Source: Paraburkholderia sp. ZP32-5 (GTDB taxonomy: Bacteria > Pseudomonadota > Gammaproteobacteria > Burkholderiales > Burkholderiaceae). Taken from it: a stretch of 64,000 bases of DNA. The position numbers and the translations under genes are program-made. The DNA is taken from positions 2,418,001 to 2,482,000 of the forward strand of contig NZ_JAJEJP010000001.1 of the NCBI RefSeq assembly GCF_021390495.1, read 5' to 3'. Each line of letters opens with the position of its first letter. Position 1 is the stretch's first letter. Below, in pieces: positions 54,978 through 64,000 of the stretch. Below the pieces are notes generated by a model. The model was not told where the DNA came from. It saw only the letters and a list, made by a program, of their open reading frames with translations, and did not search any database.

Positions 54978-55925
54978 TTATCGCGCGTCGCTTCGAGCCG
55001 GCTCGCCTGCCGCCTTGCCCTTGTTCACGATCGTCAGAGCCGACGCGATCATCGAACTCATATTCGACATATCGCCCGGCACGATCAGCGTGGTGCCCTG
55101 CTTCGCGAGATTCGAAAACGCATTCACGTACTGCTCGGCCACCTTCAGATTCACCGCTTCCATGCCGCCGTTCGATTGAATAGCCGCCGCGATCTTCTGG
55201 ATCGCCTGCGAGTTCGCCTCGGCCACGGCAAGAATCGCGGCGGCCTGACCCTGCGCCTGATTGATCGCCGCCTGGCGCTCACCCTCGGACTTCTGGATCG
55301 CCGCCTCGCGGCCGCCCGACGCGATATTGATCTGCTCCTGCTTGCGCCCTTCCGACGCCGCGATCAACGCGCGCTTCTCGCGCTCGGCGGTGATCTGCGC
55401 CTGCATCGCGTGCAGGATTTCCTTCGGCGGCGTCAGGTCCTTGATCTCGTAGCGCAGCACCTTCACGCCCCAGTTCGACGCGGCTTCGTCGAGCGCGGAC
55501 ACGATGCTGTGATTGATGAAATCGCGCTCCTCGAAAGTCCGGTCGAGTTCGAGCTTGCCGATCACCGAGCGCAGCGTGGTCTGCGACAGTTGCGTGATCG
55601 CGAACACGAAATTGCTCGATCCGTACGACGCCTTCATCGGATCGGTGACCTGGAAATACAGCACGCCGTCGACCTGCAGTTGCGTGTTGTCGCGCGTGAT
55701 ACAGACCTGGCTCGGCACATCGAGCGGAATCTCCTTCAGCACGTGCTTGTACGCGATCCGGTCGACGAACGGAAACACGAAACTCAGGCCCGGTGTCAGC
55801 GTCGCGTGATAGCGGCCGAGACGCTCGAGCACCCACGCATGCTGCTGCGGCACGATCTTGATGGTCTGCGACGCGAGCACGATCACGACGATCAGCAGCA
55901 CTGCCCCGACGATGGTTGAATCCAT
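54978..55925 (-). CDS. SPFH/band 7 (stomatin-like) membrane protein, QmcA-like
   Basis: A 315-aa protein with an N-terminal membrane helix (residues 4-22, IVGAVLLIVVIVLASQTI), an SPFH domain (about residues 25-190, with VPQQHAWVLERLGRYHATL) and a C-terminal coiled/Ala-Glu-rich region (AITAEREKRALIAASEGRKQE-type, about residues 195-250). It forms membrane microdomain assemblies in other bacteria. The downstream position relative to the NfeD gene makes the usual NfeD-SPFH pair. Confidence 0.92.
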   Translation of the reverse strand: MDSTIVGAVLLIVVIVLASQTIKIVPQQHAWVLERLGRYHATLTPGLSFVFPFVDRIAYKHVLKEIPLDVPSQVCITRDNTQLQVDGVLYFQVTDPMKASYGSSNFVFAITQLSQTTLRSVIGKLELDRTFEERDFINHSIVSALDEAASNWGVKVLRYEIKDLTPPKEILHAMQAQITAEREKRALIAASEGRKQEQINIASGGREAAIQKSEGERQAAINQAQGQAAAILAVAEANSQAIQKIAAAIQSNGGMEAVNLKVAEQYVNAFSNLAKQGTTLIVPGDMSNMSSMIASALTIVNKGKAAGEPARSDAR

Positions 55926-56060
55926 ATGACGACCCTCCGGTCCGTGATTCGAATAGTTGTATCAGCCTGCTGACCCGCGCTTTTTTTGCAGCTTAGGCGG
56001 CTGAGCTTCGGTTTGTGAATGGACATCGACGAGCCAATGTGGCGAATCCCGCGTTACCGC

Positions 56061-56516
56061 TCAAACCGCGCTCGCATTGGTCTTCGGGTGCCGGCTTGCA
56101 ACGACGACGAGGCAACTGCCGCGCAACTCCCGGATCTCGTAGACCAGTGCGTCTTCCGGCTCGCCCGCGGCCAACTCGACATCCCATGCCGCGCCACGAT
56201 AGCTGACGCGCGCTTTGCGGCCCTGCCACGCCGCCACATCCAGCGTCTGGCCGATATCCATATTGACGTCCGGATTGCGCGATGCGCGTTCGCGCTTGCG
56301 GCGTCCAAAGTGCGAGCGCCGCAGCACGACGACCGCGGCCAGCGCGACCACGGCGGCGACCGCGAACTGCACGTCGGCGGAAGCCCCGGCGATATGCGCA
56401 AACGCGGCGGCCACGCAGCCGATTGCGATCGTCAACAGATAGAAAGTGCCGCTCATCAGCTCCAGCACGACAAGCACACCCGCCCCGATCCACCAGAACA
56501 GTCCACCAGGCGCCAC
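56061..56516 (-). CDS. NfeD-like membrane protein
   Basis: A 151-aa NfeD family partner of the SPFH protein. Two to three membrane helices (about residues 5-75) are followed by an OB-fold domain (about residues 95-145, with GRKARVSYRGAAWDVEL). The GTG at 56516 has GGAGG five bases upstream and is preferred; a GTG 12 bases further up is possible. The start lies 18 bp below a terminator, so a promoter must be very close, or the gene is reached by readthrough from ppsA. Confidence 0.85.
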   Translation of the reverse strand: MAPGGLFWWIGAGVLVVLELMSGTFYLLTIAIGCVAAAFAHIAGASADVQFAVAAVVALAAVVVLRRSHFGRRKRERASRNPDVNMDIGQTLDVAAWQGRKARVSYRGAAWDVELAAGEPEDALVYEIRELRGSCLVVVASRHPKTNASAV

Positions 56517-56534
56517 GTCGACCTCCACAAAGCA

Positions 56535-56561
56535 AAACACCCCGGATCTACCGGGGTGTTT
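56535..56561. terminator. Terminator hairpin after ppsA
   Basis: AAACACCCCGG / CCGGGGTGTTT with loop ATCTA. On the minus strand the stem is followed by TTTTGCTTT, giving a Rho-independent terminator for ppsA; it abuts the nfeD start. Confidence 0.85.
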
Positions 56562-56677
56562 ATAGCACGAAGCGAGCGTGCATTTATGGCGAGAGACGGC
56601 AAGCATCGACGCGTTTCCAGCCTCGCTGACCGCACCTTATGCATGCCGCCTGAACAGCGGCATGCGGGCACAGTGTG

Positions 56678-59080
56678 TTACTGCTTCGCCTTCGCCAGTT
56701 GCTGCCACGTCTCGATGATCGTGTCGGGGTTCAGCGAGATCGATGCGATGCCTTCGTCGGTCAGCCATTGCGCGAAATCCGGATGATCCGACGGGCCCTG
56801 GCCGCAGATACCGACGTACTTGTTCAGGCGCAGGCACGTTTCGATCGCGCGCTTCAACATGAACTTGACCGCCGGATCGCGCTCGTCGAAATCGACGGCG
56901 AGCAGTTCCATGCCCGAGTCGCGGTCGAGGCCGAGCGTGAGCTGCGTCAGGTCGTTCGAGCCGATCGAGAAGCCGTCGAAGTACTGCAGGAACTCTTCGG
57001 CGAGAATCGCGTTCGACGGCACTTCGCACATCATGATCAGGCGCAGGCCCTTCTCGCCGCGCTTCAGGCCGAACTTCGCGAGAAGCCCGACCACGCGCTC
57101 CGCCTGCTTCAGCGTACGCACGAACGGCACCATGATCTCGACGTTGTCGAGGCCCATCTCTTCACGCACCTTCTTCAGCGCGACGCATTCCATCTGGAAC
57201 GCCTCGGCGAAGTCTTCCGCGATATAGCGCGACGCGCCGCGGAAGCCGAGCATCGGGTTTTCCTCGTCCGGCTCGTAGCGCGAACCGCCGATCAGCTTCT
57301 TGTACTCGTTCGACTTGAAGTCCGACATACGCACGATGACGGGCTTCGGATAGAACGCCGCGGCGATCGTCGCGATACCTTCGGTCAGCTTGTCGACGTA
57401 GAACGCGCGCGGCGACGCGTGACCGCGCGCAACGCTTTCGACCGCCTTCTTCAGGTCCTGGTCGATGTTCGGATACTCGAGAATCGCCTTCGGGTGAACG
57501 CCGATGTTGTTGTTGATGATGAATTCGAGACGCGCGAGACCCACGCCAGCGTTCGGCAGTTGCGAGAAGTCGAAAGCCAGTTGCGGATTGCCGACGTTCA
57601 TCATGATCTTCACCGGAATCGGCGGCAGTTCGCCGCGCTGCACTTCGGTGATTTCGGTTTCGAGCAGACCGTCGTAAATCTTGCCTTCGTCGCCTTCCGC
57701 GCACGACACGGTGACGAGCGCGCCGTCCTTCAGCACGTCGGTCGCGTCACCGCAGCCGACCACCGCCGGCACGCCCAGCTCACGCGCGATGATCGCGGCG
57801 TGGCAGGTACGCCCGCCGCGATTCGTGACGATCGCCGCCGCGCGCTTCATCACCGGTTCCCAGTTCGGGTCGGTCATGTCGGCGACCAGCACGTCGCCCG
57901 GCTGCACACGGTCCATTTCCGACGGATCGTGAATCACGCGCACCGGACCCGCGCCGATCTTCTGGCCGATCGCTCGGCCGGTGGCCAGCACGTTCGACTG
58001 CCCCTTCAGCTTGAAGCGCTGCTCGGCCTTGCCGGCGCCCTGGCTCTTCACAGTTTCCGGACGCGCCTGCAGGATGAAGATCTTGCCGTCGCGGCCGTCC
58101 TTGCCCCACTCGATGTCCATCGGACGCTGGTAGTGCTTTTCGATGATGACCGCGTACTTCGCGAGTTCGATCACGTCTTCGTCGGTGATCGAGAAGCGGT
58201 TGCGCTGCTCGTGCGCGACGTCGACCGTCTTCACGCGACCCGGTTCGCCCGGCTTCGTGAATTCCATCTTGATCAGCTTCGAGCCGATCGAGCGACGGAT
58301 GATCGGGTACTTGCCCTGCGCGAGCGTGGTCTTGAAGACGTAGAACTCGTCCGGATTCACCGCGCCCTGCACGACGGTCTCGCCCAAGCCATAGCTCGAC
58401 GTGATGAACACGGCGTCCTTGAAGCCCGACTCGGTGTCGAGCGTGAACATCACGCCGGCAGCGCCGACGTCCGAGCGCACCATGCGCTGCACACCCGCCG
58501 ACAACGCGACTTCAGCGTGCGTGAAACCCTTGTGGACGCGATAGGAGATCGCGCGGTCGTTATATAGCGACGCGAACACGTGCTTCATACGATCGAGCAC
58601 GTCGTCGATGCCGACCACGTTCAGATAGCTTTCCTGCTGACCGGCAAACGATGCGTCGGGCAGATCTTCCGCGGTCGCGGACGAACGCACGGCAAACGAC
58701 AGCTCTTCGGGCGAGCTCTTTTGCAGCGTCTCGAAGCCCGCGCGGATATCAGCCTCGAGCCGCGGCTGCATCGGCGCGTCGACGATCCATTGACGGATCT
58801 CCTTGCCCGCTTCGGCGAGCGCCTTCACGTCGTCGACGTCGAGCGCCTCCAGACGTTTGGCGATACGTTCGGTCAGATTGTTGTGCTGCAGGAAGTCGCG
58901 GAACGCGAGCGCCGTGGTGGCGAACCCGGTCGGCACGCGCACGCCGGCTTCGGCGAGCTGGCTAATCATCTCGCCCAACGATGCGTTCTTGCCGCCGACG
59001 ATTTCTACGTCGGTCATCCGCAACTGCTCGAACGGAACTACATACGCGGTGTCCTTTGCGACGTTAACTGCGTTAGTCAT
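56678..59080 (-). CDS. ppsA: Phosphoenolpyruvate synthase (pyruvate, water dikinase)
   Basis: Converts pyruvate and ATP to PEP, AMP and phosphate for gluconeogenesis. The 800-aa protein has the N-terminal ATP-binding domain ([15 protein letters not shown], about residues 25-39), the phosphohistidine domain with [15 protein letters not shown] and the C-terminal TIM barrel with [17 protein letters not shown] and the CGQGPSDHP motif. The ATG at 59080 is chosen over a 13-codon extension. It is divergent from ppsR, its regulator. Confidence 0.96.
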   Translation of the reverse strand: MTNAVNVAKDTAYVVPFEQLRMTDVEIVGGKNASLGEMISQLAEAGVRVPTGFATTALAFRDFLQHNNLTERIAKRLEALDVDDVKALAEAGKEIRQWIVDAPMQPRLEADIRAGFETLQKSSPEELSFAVRSSATAEDLPDASFAGQQESYLNVVGIDDVLDRMKHVFASLYNDRAISYRVHKGFTHAEVALSAGVQRMVRSDVGAAGVMFTLDTESGFKDAVFITSSYGLGETVVQGAVNPDEFYVFKTTLAQGKYPIIRRSIGSKLIKMEFTKPGEPGRVKTVDVAHEQRNRFSITDEDVIELAKYAVIIEKHYQRPMDIEWGKDGRDGKIFILQARPETVKSQGAGKAEQRFKLKGQSNVLATGRAIGQKIGAGPVRVIHDPSEMDRVQPGDVLVADMTDPNWEPVMKRAAAIVTNRGGRTCHAAIIARELGVPAVVGCGDATDVLKDGALVTVSCAEGDEGKIYDGLLETEITEVQRGELPPIPVKIMMNVGNPQLAFDFSQLPNAGVGLARLEFIINNNIGVHPKAILEYPNIDQDLKKAVESVARGHASPRAFYVDKLTEGIATIAAAFYPKPVIVRMSDFKSNEYKKLIGGSRYEPDEENPMLGFRGASRYIAEDFAEAFQMECVALKKVREEMGLDNVEIMVPFVRTLKQAERVVGLLAKFGLKRGEKGLRLIMMCEVPSNAILAEEFLQYFDGFSIGSNDLTQLTLGLDRDSGMELLAVDFDERDPAVKFMLKRAIETCLRLNKYVGICGQGPSDHPDFAQWLTDEGIASISLNPDTIIETWQQLAKAKQ

Positions 59081-59170
59081 ACAAGCCCCTAAGTGTGAAA
59101 GAAATTCACGGCTGTGCAAGTGGGCTCGAACACGGGCGGCCTATTGGAAGCTCGACCCCGTGTCTTGCAC

Positions 59171-59370
59171 AACCTGTTAGATAAGCAATCGCCGTAAAGC
59201 AGACGCGCTGCATCGGCACAACAACCGAATGAGGGCGAAGAACGCGATTGGCCGCACTTACCGTTCGATTGCACACGTTCACCGCAGCTTGGCCACCGAT
59301 AACGCGATGTTGACCGATCATTCGCGGCAAGTTAGACGCCGATCGCCTGCAATTGCTTATCCAACAGGTT
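59171..59370. repeat. 200-bp segment bounded by 22-bp inverted repeats in the ppsA/ppsR divergent region
   Basis: AACCTGTTAGATAAGCAATCGC at 59171-59192 in shortened form (core GTTAGATAAGCAATCGC) is matched in inverted orientation at 59349-59370 with two mismatches. The interior has no gene. The flanks do not show an obvious target-site duplication. It may be a MITE-like element or a paired regulatory site. The surrounding 636-bp gap (59081-59716) contains no other gene. Confidence 0.7.
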
Positions 59371-59716
59371 GCCGCTATTCTACCGTGCCGACTCCTGAAA
59401 TGTGGCAGTCGTACAAGAATTGCGCGTCGGAATTGCACACCGAAGCGCGCCCAGACCCAGCCAGCGGGCTTTTACGACGCGTGGCCGGTTTTACGGGTAC
59501 GATCGTGACGTCCATGACGCGCCGCGCCGATGTGACCGCCCTCCCGGTCAGCGGCTGGAGCGGCGAGCCATCACCGCGCTGCCTGATGCGAGCCGTGCCG
59601 GGCGTTTGTTTGGTTACATAGCACGTCGGCCAGGCTCACAATTGCGCGTCACAGCGCCCATTTCGTAGCCGCACTTCAACGCACCATTTTCACAGCCTCA
59701 GTTCACTGCCCCGCTA

Positions 59717-60532
59717 ATGCCGCCCACCGTATTCATCGTCTCCGACGGTACCGGGATTACTGCCGAAACCTTCGCGCATTCGATCCTCTCCCAGTTCGAC
59801 CAGAAATTCCGTCTGGTTCGCGTGCCCTTCGTCGATTCGACCGAAAAGGCCTACGCTACGCTCGAAAAAATCAATGAGGCGGTCGTGCAGGATGGCCGTC
59901 GCCCGATCGTCTTCACGACGCTCGTCGACAGCGCATCGAATCAGATCGTCAAGGGCTCGAACGCGCTCGTGCTTGATATGTTCCAAACCTTCGTCGAGCC
60001 GCTCGAACAGGAGCTCGAGCTGAAGTCGAGCCATGCGATGGGCCGCGGCCACCAGAATGCGGATACCGAGGAATACAAGAACCGGATCGAGGCGATCAAT
60101 TTCTCGCTCGCGCACGACGATGGTCAGTCGAACCGCAATCTCGCGGACGCCGACGTGATCCTCGTCGGCGTATCGCGTAGCGGCAAGACGCCGACGAGCC
60201 TGTATCTGGCGATGCAGTACGGCGTGAAGGCAGCGAACTATCCGCTGATTCCCGAAGATTTCGAACGCGGCAAGCTGCCCACGCCGCTGCTCGAGCATCG
60301 GCAGAAGATGTTCGGTCTGTCGATCGATCCGCAGCGCCTGTCGGAGATCCGCAACGAGCGGCGCCCGGGCAGCAAGTACGCGGCGCCGGAAAACTGCCGC
60401 TATGAGATCAACGAAGCGGAAGCGATGATGCGACGCGAGGGGATCAAGTGGCTGTCGTCGACGCACAAGTCGATCGAAGAGATCGCGACGACGATCCTGC
60501 AGGAAATCAGGCTGGACCGGCCATCGTATTGA
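59717..60532 (+). CDS. ppsR: PEP synthase regulatory protein (bifunctional kinase/pyrophosphorylase)
   Basis: Switches PEP synthase off and on by ADP-dependent phosphorylation and Pi-dependent dephosphorylation of a Thr next to its catalytic His. The 271-aa protein (DUF299) starts [28 protein letters not shown], has the nucleotide-binding [15 protein letters not shown] (about residues 152-166) and [10 protein letters not shown]. It is divergent from ppsA, the usual arrangement. Confidence 0.95.
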   Translation: MPPTVFIVSDGTGITAETFAHSILSQFDQKFRLVRVPFVDSTEKAYATLEKINEAVVQDGRRPIVFTTLVDSASNQIVKGSNALVLDMFQTFVEPLEQELELKSSHAMGRGHQNADTEEYKNRIEAINFSLAHDDGQSNRNLADADVILVGVSRSGKTPTSLYLAMQYGVKAANYPLIPEDFERGKLPTPLLEHRQKMFGLSIDPQRLSEIRNERRPGSKYAAPENCRYEINEAEAMMRREGIKWLSSTHKSIEEIATTILQEIRLDRPSY

Positions 60533-60602
60533 GCGCCGGTTGAGGTGGGTGGCGCGACGCGGGGGCAACTGACAAGATTGCCCGCGCCACCGCCCGCCTA
60601 CG

Positions 60603-61388
60603 TTACTTTCGGCCGCGCTGCTGCCGGCACTGCTCGAACACGCAGACAGCCGCGGCGGCCGCCACGTTCAGCGACTCCATGCCGCCCGGCTGCGGAATCG
60701 TCACCCGCAACGACACCGCGTCGCGCCAGAGCTGCGACACCCCTGCTCCCTCATTGCCGAATACCCACGCGAGCGGCCTGCTCAGGTCGCAGTCGTAGAT
60801 GGCCTCGGCGCCATGCGAATCGGTGATGACGATCGGCACCGCGAGGCGTTCGATCAACGCGCTCGAATCGCAGTCCTCGTGGATCTGCAACAAAAAATGC
60901 GCGCCCATGCCCGAGCGCAATACTTTCGACGACCACGCGTATGCGGTGCCCGGCGCGCAGAACACCTGCTCGATGCCCGCGGCGGCTGCGCTGCGCAGAA
61001 TCGAACCGACATTGCCCGCATCCTGCACGCCGTCGAGCACGAGGCAGTTCTGAGCGATACGGTCGGGCAACGGCGCGTCGAGCTTCTCGACGAGCAGCAG
61101 AATGCCGACCCCATGCACGACGTTCGACAACTGGCCGAACAACGCGTCCGGCAACGTCACGAGCCGTTGCGCGTCGATGCGCGACACAATCGCCTGCGCT
61201 TCATCGTGACGCAGCGCGCCGTCGGTGACGACACATAATTCCGGCTGCCCGGCGACGTCGAGATAAGCACTCGCGAGGTGGAAACCCTCGAGCAGCGCGT
61301 GGCCGCCGCGGCGCTGTTGATGCGTCGAACCGGCCAGTGCCTTCAGGCGCTTGTAGAGCGGATTGTCCCGCGAGGTGATGGCTTTCAC
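60603..61388 (-). CDS. SpoU/TrmH-family RNA 2'-O-methyltransferase
   Basis: A 261-aa SPOUT methyltransferase with an N-terminal substrate-binding domain (KRLKALAGSTHQQRRGGHALLEG-type, residues 14-36) and a knotted SAM domain: DGVQDAGNVGSILRSAAAAG (about residues 120-139), LAWVFGNEGAGVS (about residues 207-219) and IPQPGGMESLNVAAAAAVCVFE. Target RNA (23S rRNA or tRNA) cannot be fixed. It follows rnhB on the same strand. Confidence 0.9.
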   Translation of the reverse strand: MKAITSRDNPLYKRLKALAGSTHQQRRGGHALLEGFHLASAYLDVAGQPELCVVTDGALRHDEAQAIVSRIDAQRLVTLPDALFGQLSNVVHGVGILLLVEKLDAPLPDRIAQNCLVLDGVQDAGNVGSILRSAAAAGIEQVFCAPGTAYAWSSKVLRSGMGAHFLLQIHEDCDSSALIERLAVPIVITDSHGAEAIYDCDLSRPLAWVFGNEGAGVSQLWRDAVSLRVTIPQPGGMESLNVAAAAAVCVFEQCRQQRGRK

Positions 61389-61538
61389 AGGCAGCGAAGG
61401 CAGTGAGAATGGAAAAGGAACGGGCGATGCCGTGGATCGGCAGCGCGGGCGGTGCTTATACGGTGCCTTGTACGGGTGCTTAAGCCGCGCTCATACATCG
61501 TTCATACGGGTCTTCGCGCGACTTTTTACGCAGCGGTT

Positions 61539-62285
61539 TTACGCGATGCCGGCCTCGCCGAACGCATCATCGTCGAACACCACCTCGGACACGACGATCA
61601 CGCCAGCCGCCGGCCGTGGCACGCTCGTGCCGAACCGCAGATGCGCTTCACGCACCGGTGCAAACGAACGCCGATGATGCTCGCACGGCCCATGCTCGCG
61701 CAGCGCCGCGAGATGCTGCGGCGTGCCATAACCGGCATGCGCGTCGAAGCCGTACGCCGGAAAGGTCTGGTGAAGTTCGAGCAGCATGCGGTCGCGTGTG
61801 ACCTTGGCGAGAATCGACGCCGCCGAGATGCTCTTGACCAGCGCGTCGCCGCCGATCACCGCTTCGCTGCGAATGCTGAGCGTCGGGCAGCGGTTGCCGT
61901 CCACCTTCACGAGCGTCGGCACGACCGACAACCCTTCCACCGCGCGCTTCATCGCGAGCATCGTCGCGTGCAGGATATTCAGCGAATCGATCTCTTCGAC
62001 TGTCGCCGATGCGATGCAGTACGCGAGCGCGCGATCGACGATCTTGTCGTACAGCTCCTCGCGCTTTTTCGCAGTGAGCGCCTTCGAATCGTCGAGACCG
62101 CGAATCATCGGCTTCGCCGGATCGAAAATCACCGCCGCCGCAACGACAGGGCCAGCGAGAGGGCCGCGCCCCGCTTCGTCGACACCGCAAACGATCTCAT
62201 CCGCACTGTCGAAGTTCAGGCCGGCTTGCGCGGCCAGCCGGGCGACGGCAGCGCTCCCGCGGCGAGGCGCGCGCGCGGCGGTCAT
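61539..62285 (-). CDS. rnhB: Ribonuclease HII
   Basis: Cleaves RNA of RNA:DNA hybrids and embedded ribonucleotides. The 248-aa protein has the catalytic [21 protein letters not shown] (core [11 protein letters not shown], about residues 36-46), [15 protein letters not shown] and the later Asp in VKVDGNRCP. The C-terminus has about 30 residues beyond the minimal enzyme. The start overlaps the lpxB stop by 4 nt, matching the lpxB-rnhB arrangement. Confidence 0.95.
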   Translation of the reverse strand: MTAARAPRRGSAAVARLAAQAGLNFDSADEIVCGVDEAGRGPLAGPVVAAAVIFDPAKPMIRGLDDSKALTAKKREELYDKIVDRALAYCIASATVEEIDSLNILHATMLAMKRAVEGLSVVPTLVKVDGNRCPTLSIRSEAVIGGDALVKSISAASILAKVTRDRMLLELHQTFPAYGFDAHAGYGTPQHLAALREHGPCEHHRRSFAPVREAHLRFGTSVPRPAAGVIVVSEVVFDDDAFGEAGIA

Positions 62286-63451
62286 GCCCGCCCCGCCCGC
62301 TTTTCGACCACGCTGGCCACGACTTCGGCCGCACGCTGCGCGGTGTTCTGCTTCAGCACGTGATGCATCTCCGTGAAGATTTCCGTCAGCGTGCGCCGGT
62401 TCGATTCGTCGCGCAACTGTTTCAGCGTCGCCTCGGCGAGCGCCTGCGGCGTCGCGAAATGCTGCAGGATTTCGGGGACCACGAAGCGCCCCGCCAAGAT
62501 GTTCGGCAGGCCGACGTACGGCAGATAGCCCTGGCGGCGCATGATCTGACCTGTCAGCCAGGGCACCTTGTACGAGATCACCATCGGCTTTTTCAGCAAC
62601 GCCGCTTCGAGCGTCACGGTGCCGCTCTTGACCAGAATCGCGTCGGCGGCGGTCATCGCGAGCTGCGACTGGCCATCGGTGATGGTCAGCGCAAGCCCCG
62701 GATGCGAATCGACGAGCGGTTGCAGCAGCGCGCGCAACGCCGGCGTGGCCGCCGGCATCACGAAGCGCACGCTGGGCTCCTGGTGCTGCATCATCTCCAT
62801 CGCGGCAAAAAAGGTCGGGCCGATCAGATCGATTTCCGAGCGCCGGCTACCCGGCAGTACCGCGATCACCGGCCCGCTTTCCGCGAGGCCCAGCGTGCGG
62901 CGCGCGCCTAGCGTGTCGGGTTCGAGCGGAATCTGATCGGCGAGCGGGTGGCCCACGTACGATGCCGTGACGCCCGCCTTCTGCAGCAGCGCGGTTTCGA
63001 ACGGAAACACGCACAGCATGTGGTCGACCGCCTTGGCGATCTTCTTGATGCGCCCGCCGCGCCACGCCCAGATGGACGGACAGACGAAGTGAACCGTGGG
63101 AATGCCCGCGTCGCGCAGCGCGTGCTCGAGCCCGAAGTTGAAATCGGGCGCATCGACGCCGACAAAGACCGACGGCGGCTCGGCAAGCAACTGGCGCTTC
63201 AGTTCGTTGCGAATGCCGAGGATTCCGGGGATATGCCGCAGCGCTTCGACATAGCCGCGCACCGAGAGCTTTTCCATCGGCCAGTGCGCGTCGAAGCCGG
63301 TGGCGATCATGCGCGGACCGCCGATGCCGTAGTACTGCGTGACGGCCGGCAGACGGCTCGCGAGACCGTCGAGCAGCGACGCGGCGAGCAGGTCGCCGGA
63401 CGGCTCGCCGGCCACCATCGCGACGCGCAGCGGACTGGGTTGCAGCGCCAT
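62282..63451 (-). CDS. lpxB: Lipid-A-disaccharide synthase
   Basis: Joins UDP-2,3-diacylglucosamine and lipid X to form the lipid A disaccharide on the inner membrane. The 389-aa GT19 enzyme has [18 protein letters not shown] (residues 9-26), [27 protein letters not shown] and GSRRSEI. It starts 3 nt after the lpxA stop. Confidence 0.96.
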   Translation of the reverse strand: MALQPSPLRVAMVAGEPSGDLLAASLLDGLASRLPAVTQYYGIGGPRMIATGFDAHWPMEKLSVRGYVEALRHIPGILGIRNELKRQLLAEPPSVFVGVDAPDFNFGLEHALRDAGIPTVHFVCPSIWAWRGGRIKKIAKAVDHMLCVFPFETALLQKAGVTASYVGHPLADQIPLEPDTLGARRTLGLAESGPVIAVLPGSRRSEIDLIGPTFFAAMEMMQHQEPSVRFVMPAATPALRALLQPLVDSHPGLALTITDGQSQLAMTAADAILVKSGTVTLEAALLKKPMVISYKVPWLTGQIMRRQGYLPYVGLPNILAGRFVVPEILQHFATPQALAEATLKQLRDESNRRTLTEIFTEMHHVLKQNTAQRAAEVVASVVEKRAGRA

Positions 63452-63454
63452 CGC

Positions 63455-64000
63455 TTAGCGGATGATGCCGCGTTGCGACGCTTCGACGAACGCGAGCAGC
63501 GTCTGCACCGGAGCATCGCCATCGCCGCCGGCCGTGCCCAGTTCCCGCAGCTGCACCTTCGCCTCTTCGAGCGACAGGCCGTTCTTGTACAGCACGCGAT
63601 ACGCGGTGCGCAGCACCGAGATCGCATCAGCCGAGAAGCCGCGGCGACGCAGACCTTCAACGTTGATGCCGTGCGGCTCGGCCTTGTTGCCCGCCGCGAT
63701 CACGTACGGCGGCACGTCCTGCACGAGCGCCGACGCGCCGCCGAGCATCGAATGCGCGCCGATGCGCACGAACTGATGCACGCCCGACATGCCGCCGATG
63801 ATCGCGTAGTCGCCGATCGTCACGTGGCCGGCCATCTGCGCGTTGCTCGACAGGATCACGTTGCTGCCGACGTGGCAATCGTGGCCAATGTGCACGTACG
63901 CCATGATCCAGTTGTCGTCACCGAGCGATGTGACGCCAGCGTCCTGCACCGTACCGGTGTGGATCGTTGTGAACTCGCGGATCGTATTGCGATTGCCGAT
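63455..64000 (-). CDS. lpxA: UDP-N-acetylglucosamine acyltransferase LpxA (partial, runs off the right edge)
   Basis: Catalyses the first step of lipid A synthesis. About 181 C-terminal residues are present; the frame is open to base 64000, beginning [17 protein letters not shown]. It shows the left-handed beta-helix hexapeptide repeats with [20 protein letters not shown] (core HIGHDCHVG, containing the catalytic-region His) and the C-terminal helical [13 protein letters not shown]. The N-terminus lies outside. Confidence 0.95.
   Translation of the reverse strand: MGNRNTIREFTTIHTGTVQDAGVTSLGDDNWIMAYVHIGHDCHVGSNVILSSNAQMAGHVTIGDYAIIGGMSGVHQFVRIGAHSMLGGASALVQDVPPYVIAAGNKAEPHGINVEGLRRRGFSADAISVLRTAYRVLYKNGLSLEEAKVQLRELGTAGGDGDAPVQTLLAFVEASQRGIIR

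Noticed and set aside
56675..58567. 630-codon plus-strand frame opposite ppsA
   Set aside because: Antisense shadow of ppsA, Arg/His/Val-rich with no recognised family.

Overview
The window looks like a chromosomal segment of a high-GC betaproteobacterium of the Burkholderia/Paraburkholderia group. This is inferred from GC-rich codon use and from familiar local gene orders: tssB-tssC-hcp-tssE-tssF-tssG, lpxA-lpxB-rnhB-RNA methyltransferase next to ppsR/ppsA, guaB followed by guaA, and DUF4148-type small lipoproteins. No tRNA, rRNA, CRISPR array, complete insertion sequence or phage module was recognised.

Region 1 (1-8515) is the minus-strand sheath/baseplate half of a type VI secretion system (tssB, tssC, hcp, tssE, tssF, partial tssG). 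A repeat-bearing gene-poor stretch of about 1 kb separates it from a 595-aa protein of unknown family with hydrophobic helical segments, a possible T6SS-linked effector. Region 2 (8753-12118) is a compact NAD-salvage unit: an NrtR repressor divergent from a PRPP synthetase and a nicotinamide phosphoribosyltransferase, with two NrtR-like 19-bp palindromes between them.

Region 3 (12246-39671) is a large catabolic island of uncharacterised purpose. Its first operon (ilvD-like dehydratase, MFS, TauD dioxygenase, aconitase X large and small subunits, FAD oxidoreductase, MFS, porin) is divergent from a LysR gene. Its second block is an ABC importer with an HpcH-like aldolase and another LysR. Its third block is a MmgE/PrpD protein and an IclR regulator divergent from TauD, two MFS carriers, a degenerate HD-domain protein, two isocitrate lyase/PEP mutase family lyases and a PF04909 amidohydrolase. 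Together these have the logic of importing, hydroxylating, dehydrating and cleaving a polycarboxylate or sugar-acid-like compound, but the substrate cannot be named from sequence.

Region 4 (40067-47816) carries a diguanylate cyclase, a two-gene encapsulin system (DyP peroxidase cargo plus shell), two small envelope proteins, a response regulator and a hybrid PAS/PAS histidine kinase. Region 5 (48082-64000) is mostly housekeeping: guaA, guaB, a DMT transporter, rnfH, ratA, smpB, an SPFH/NfeD pair, ppsA with its regulator ppsR, an RNA methyltransferase, rnhB, lpxB and partial lpxA. The ppsA/ppsR divergent region contains a 200-bp segment bounded by 22-bp inverted repeats.
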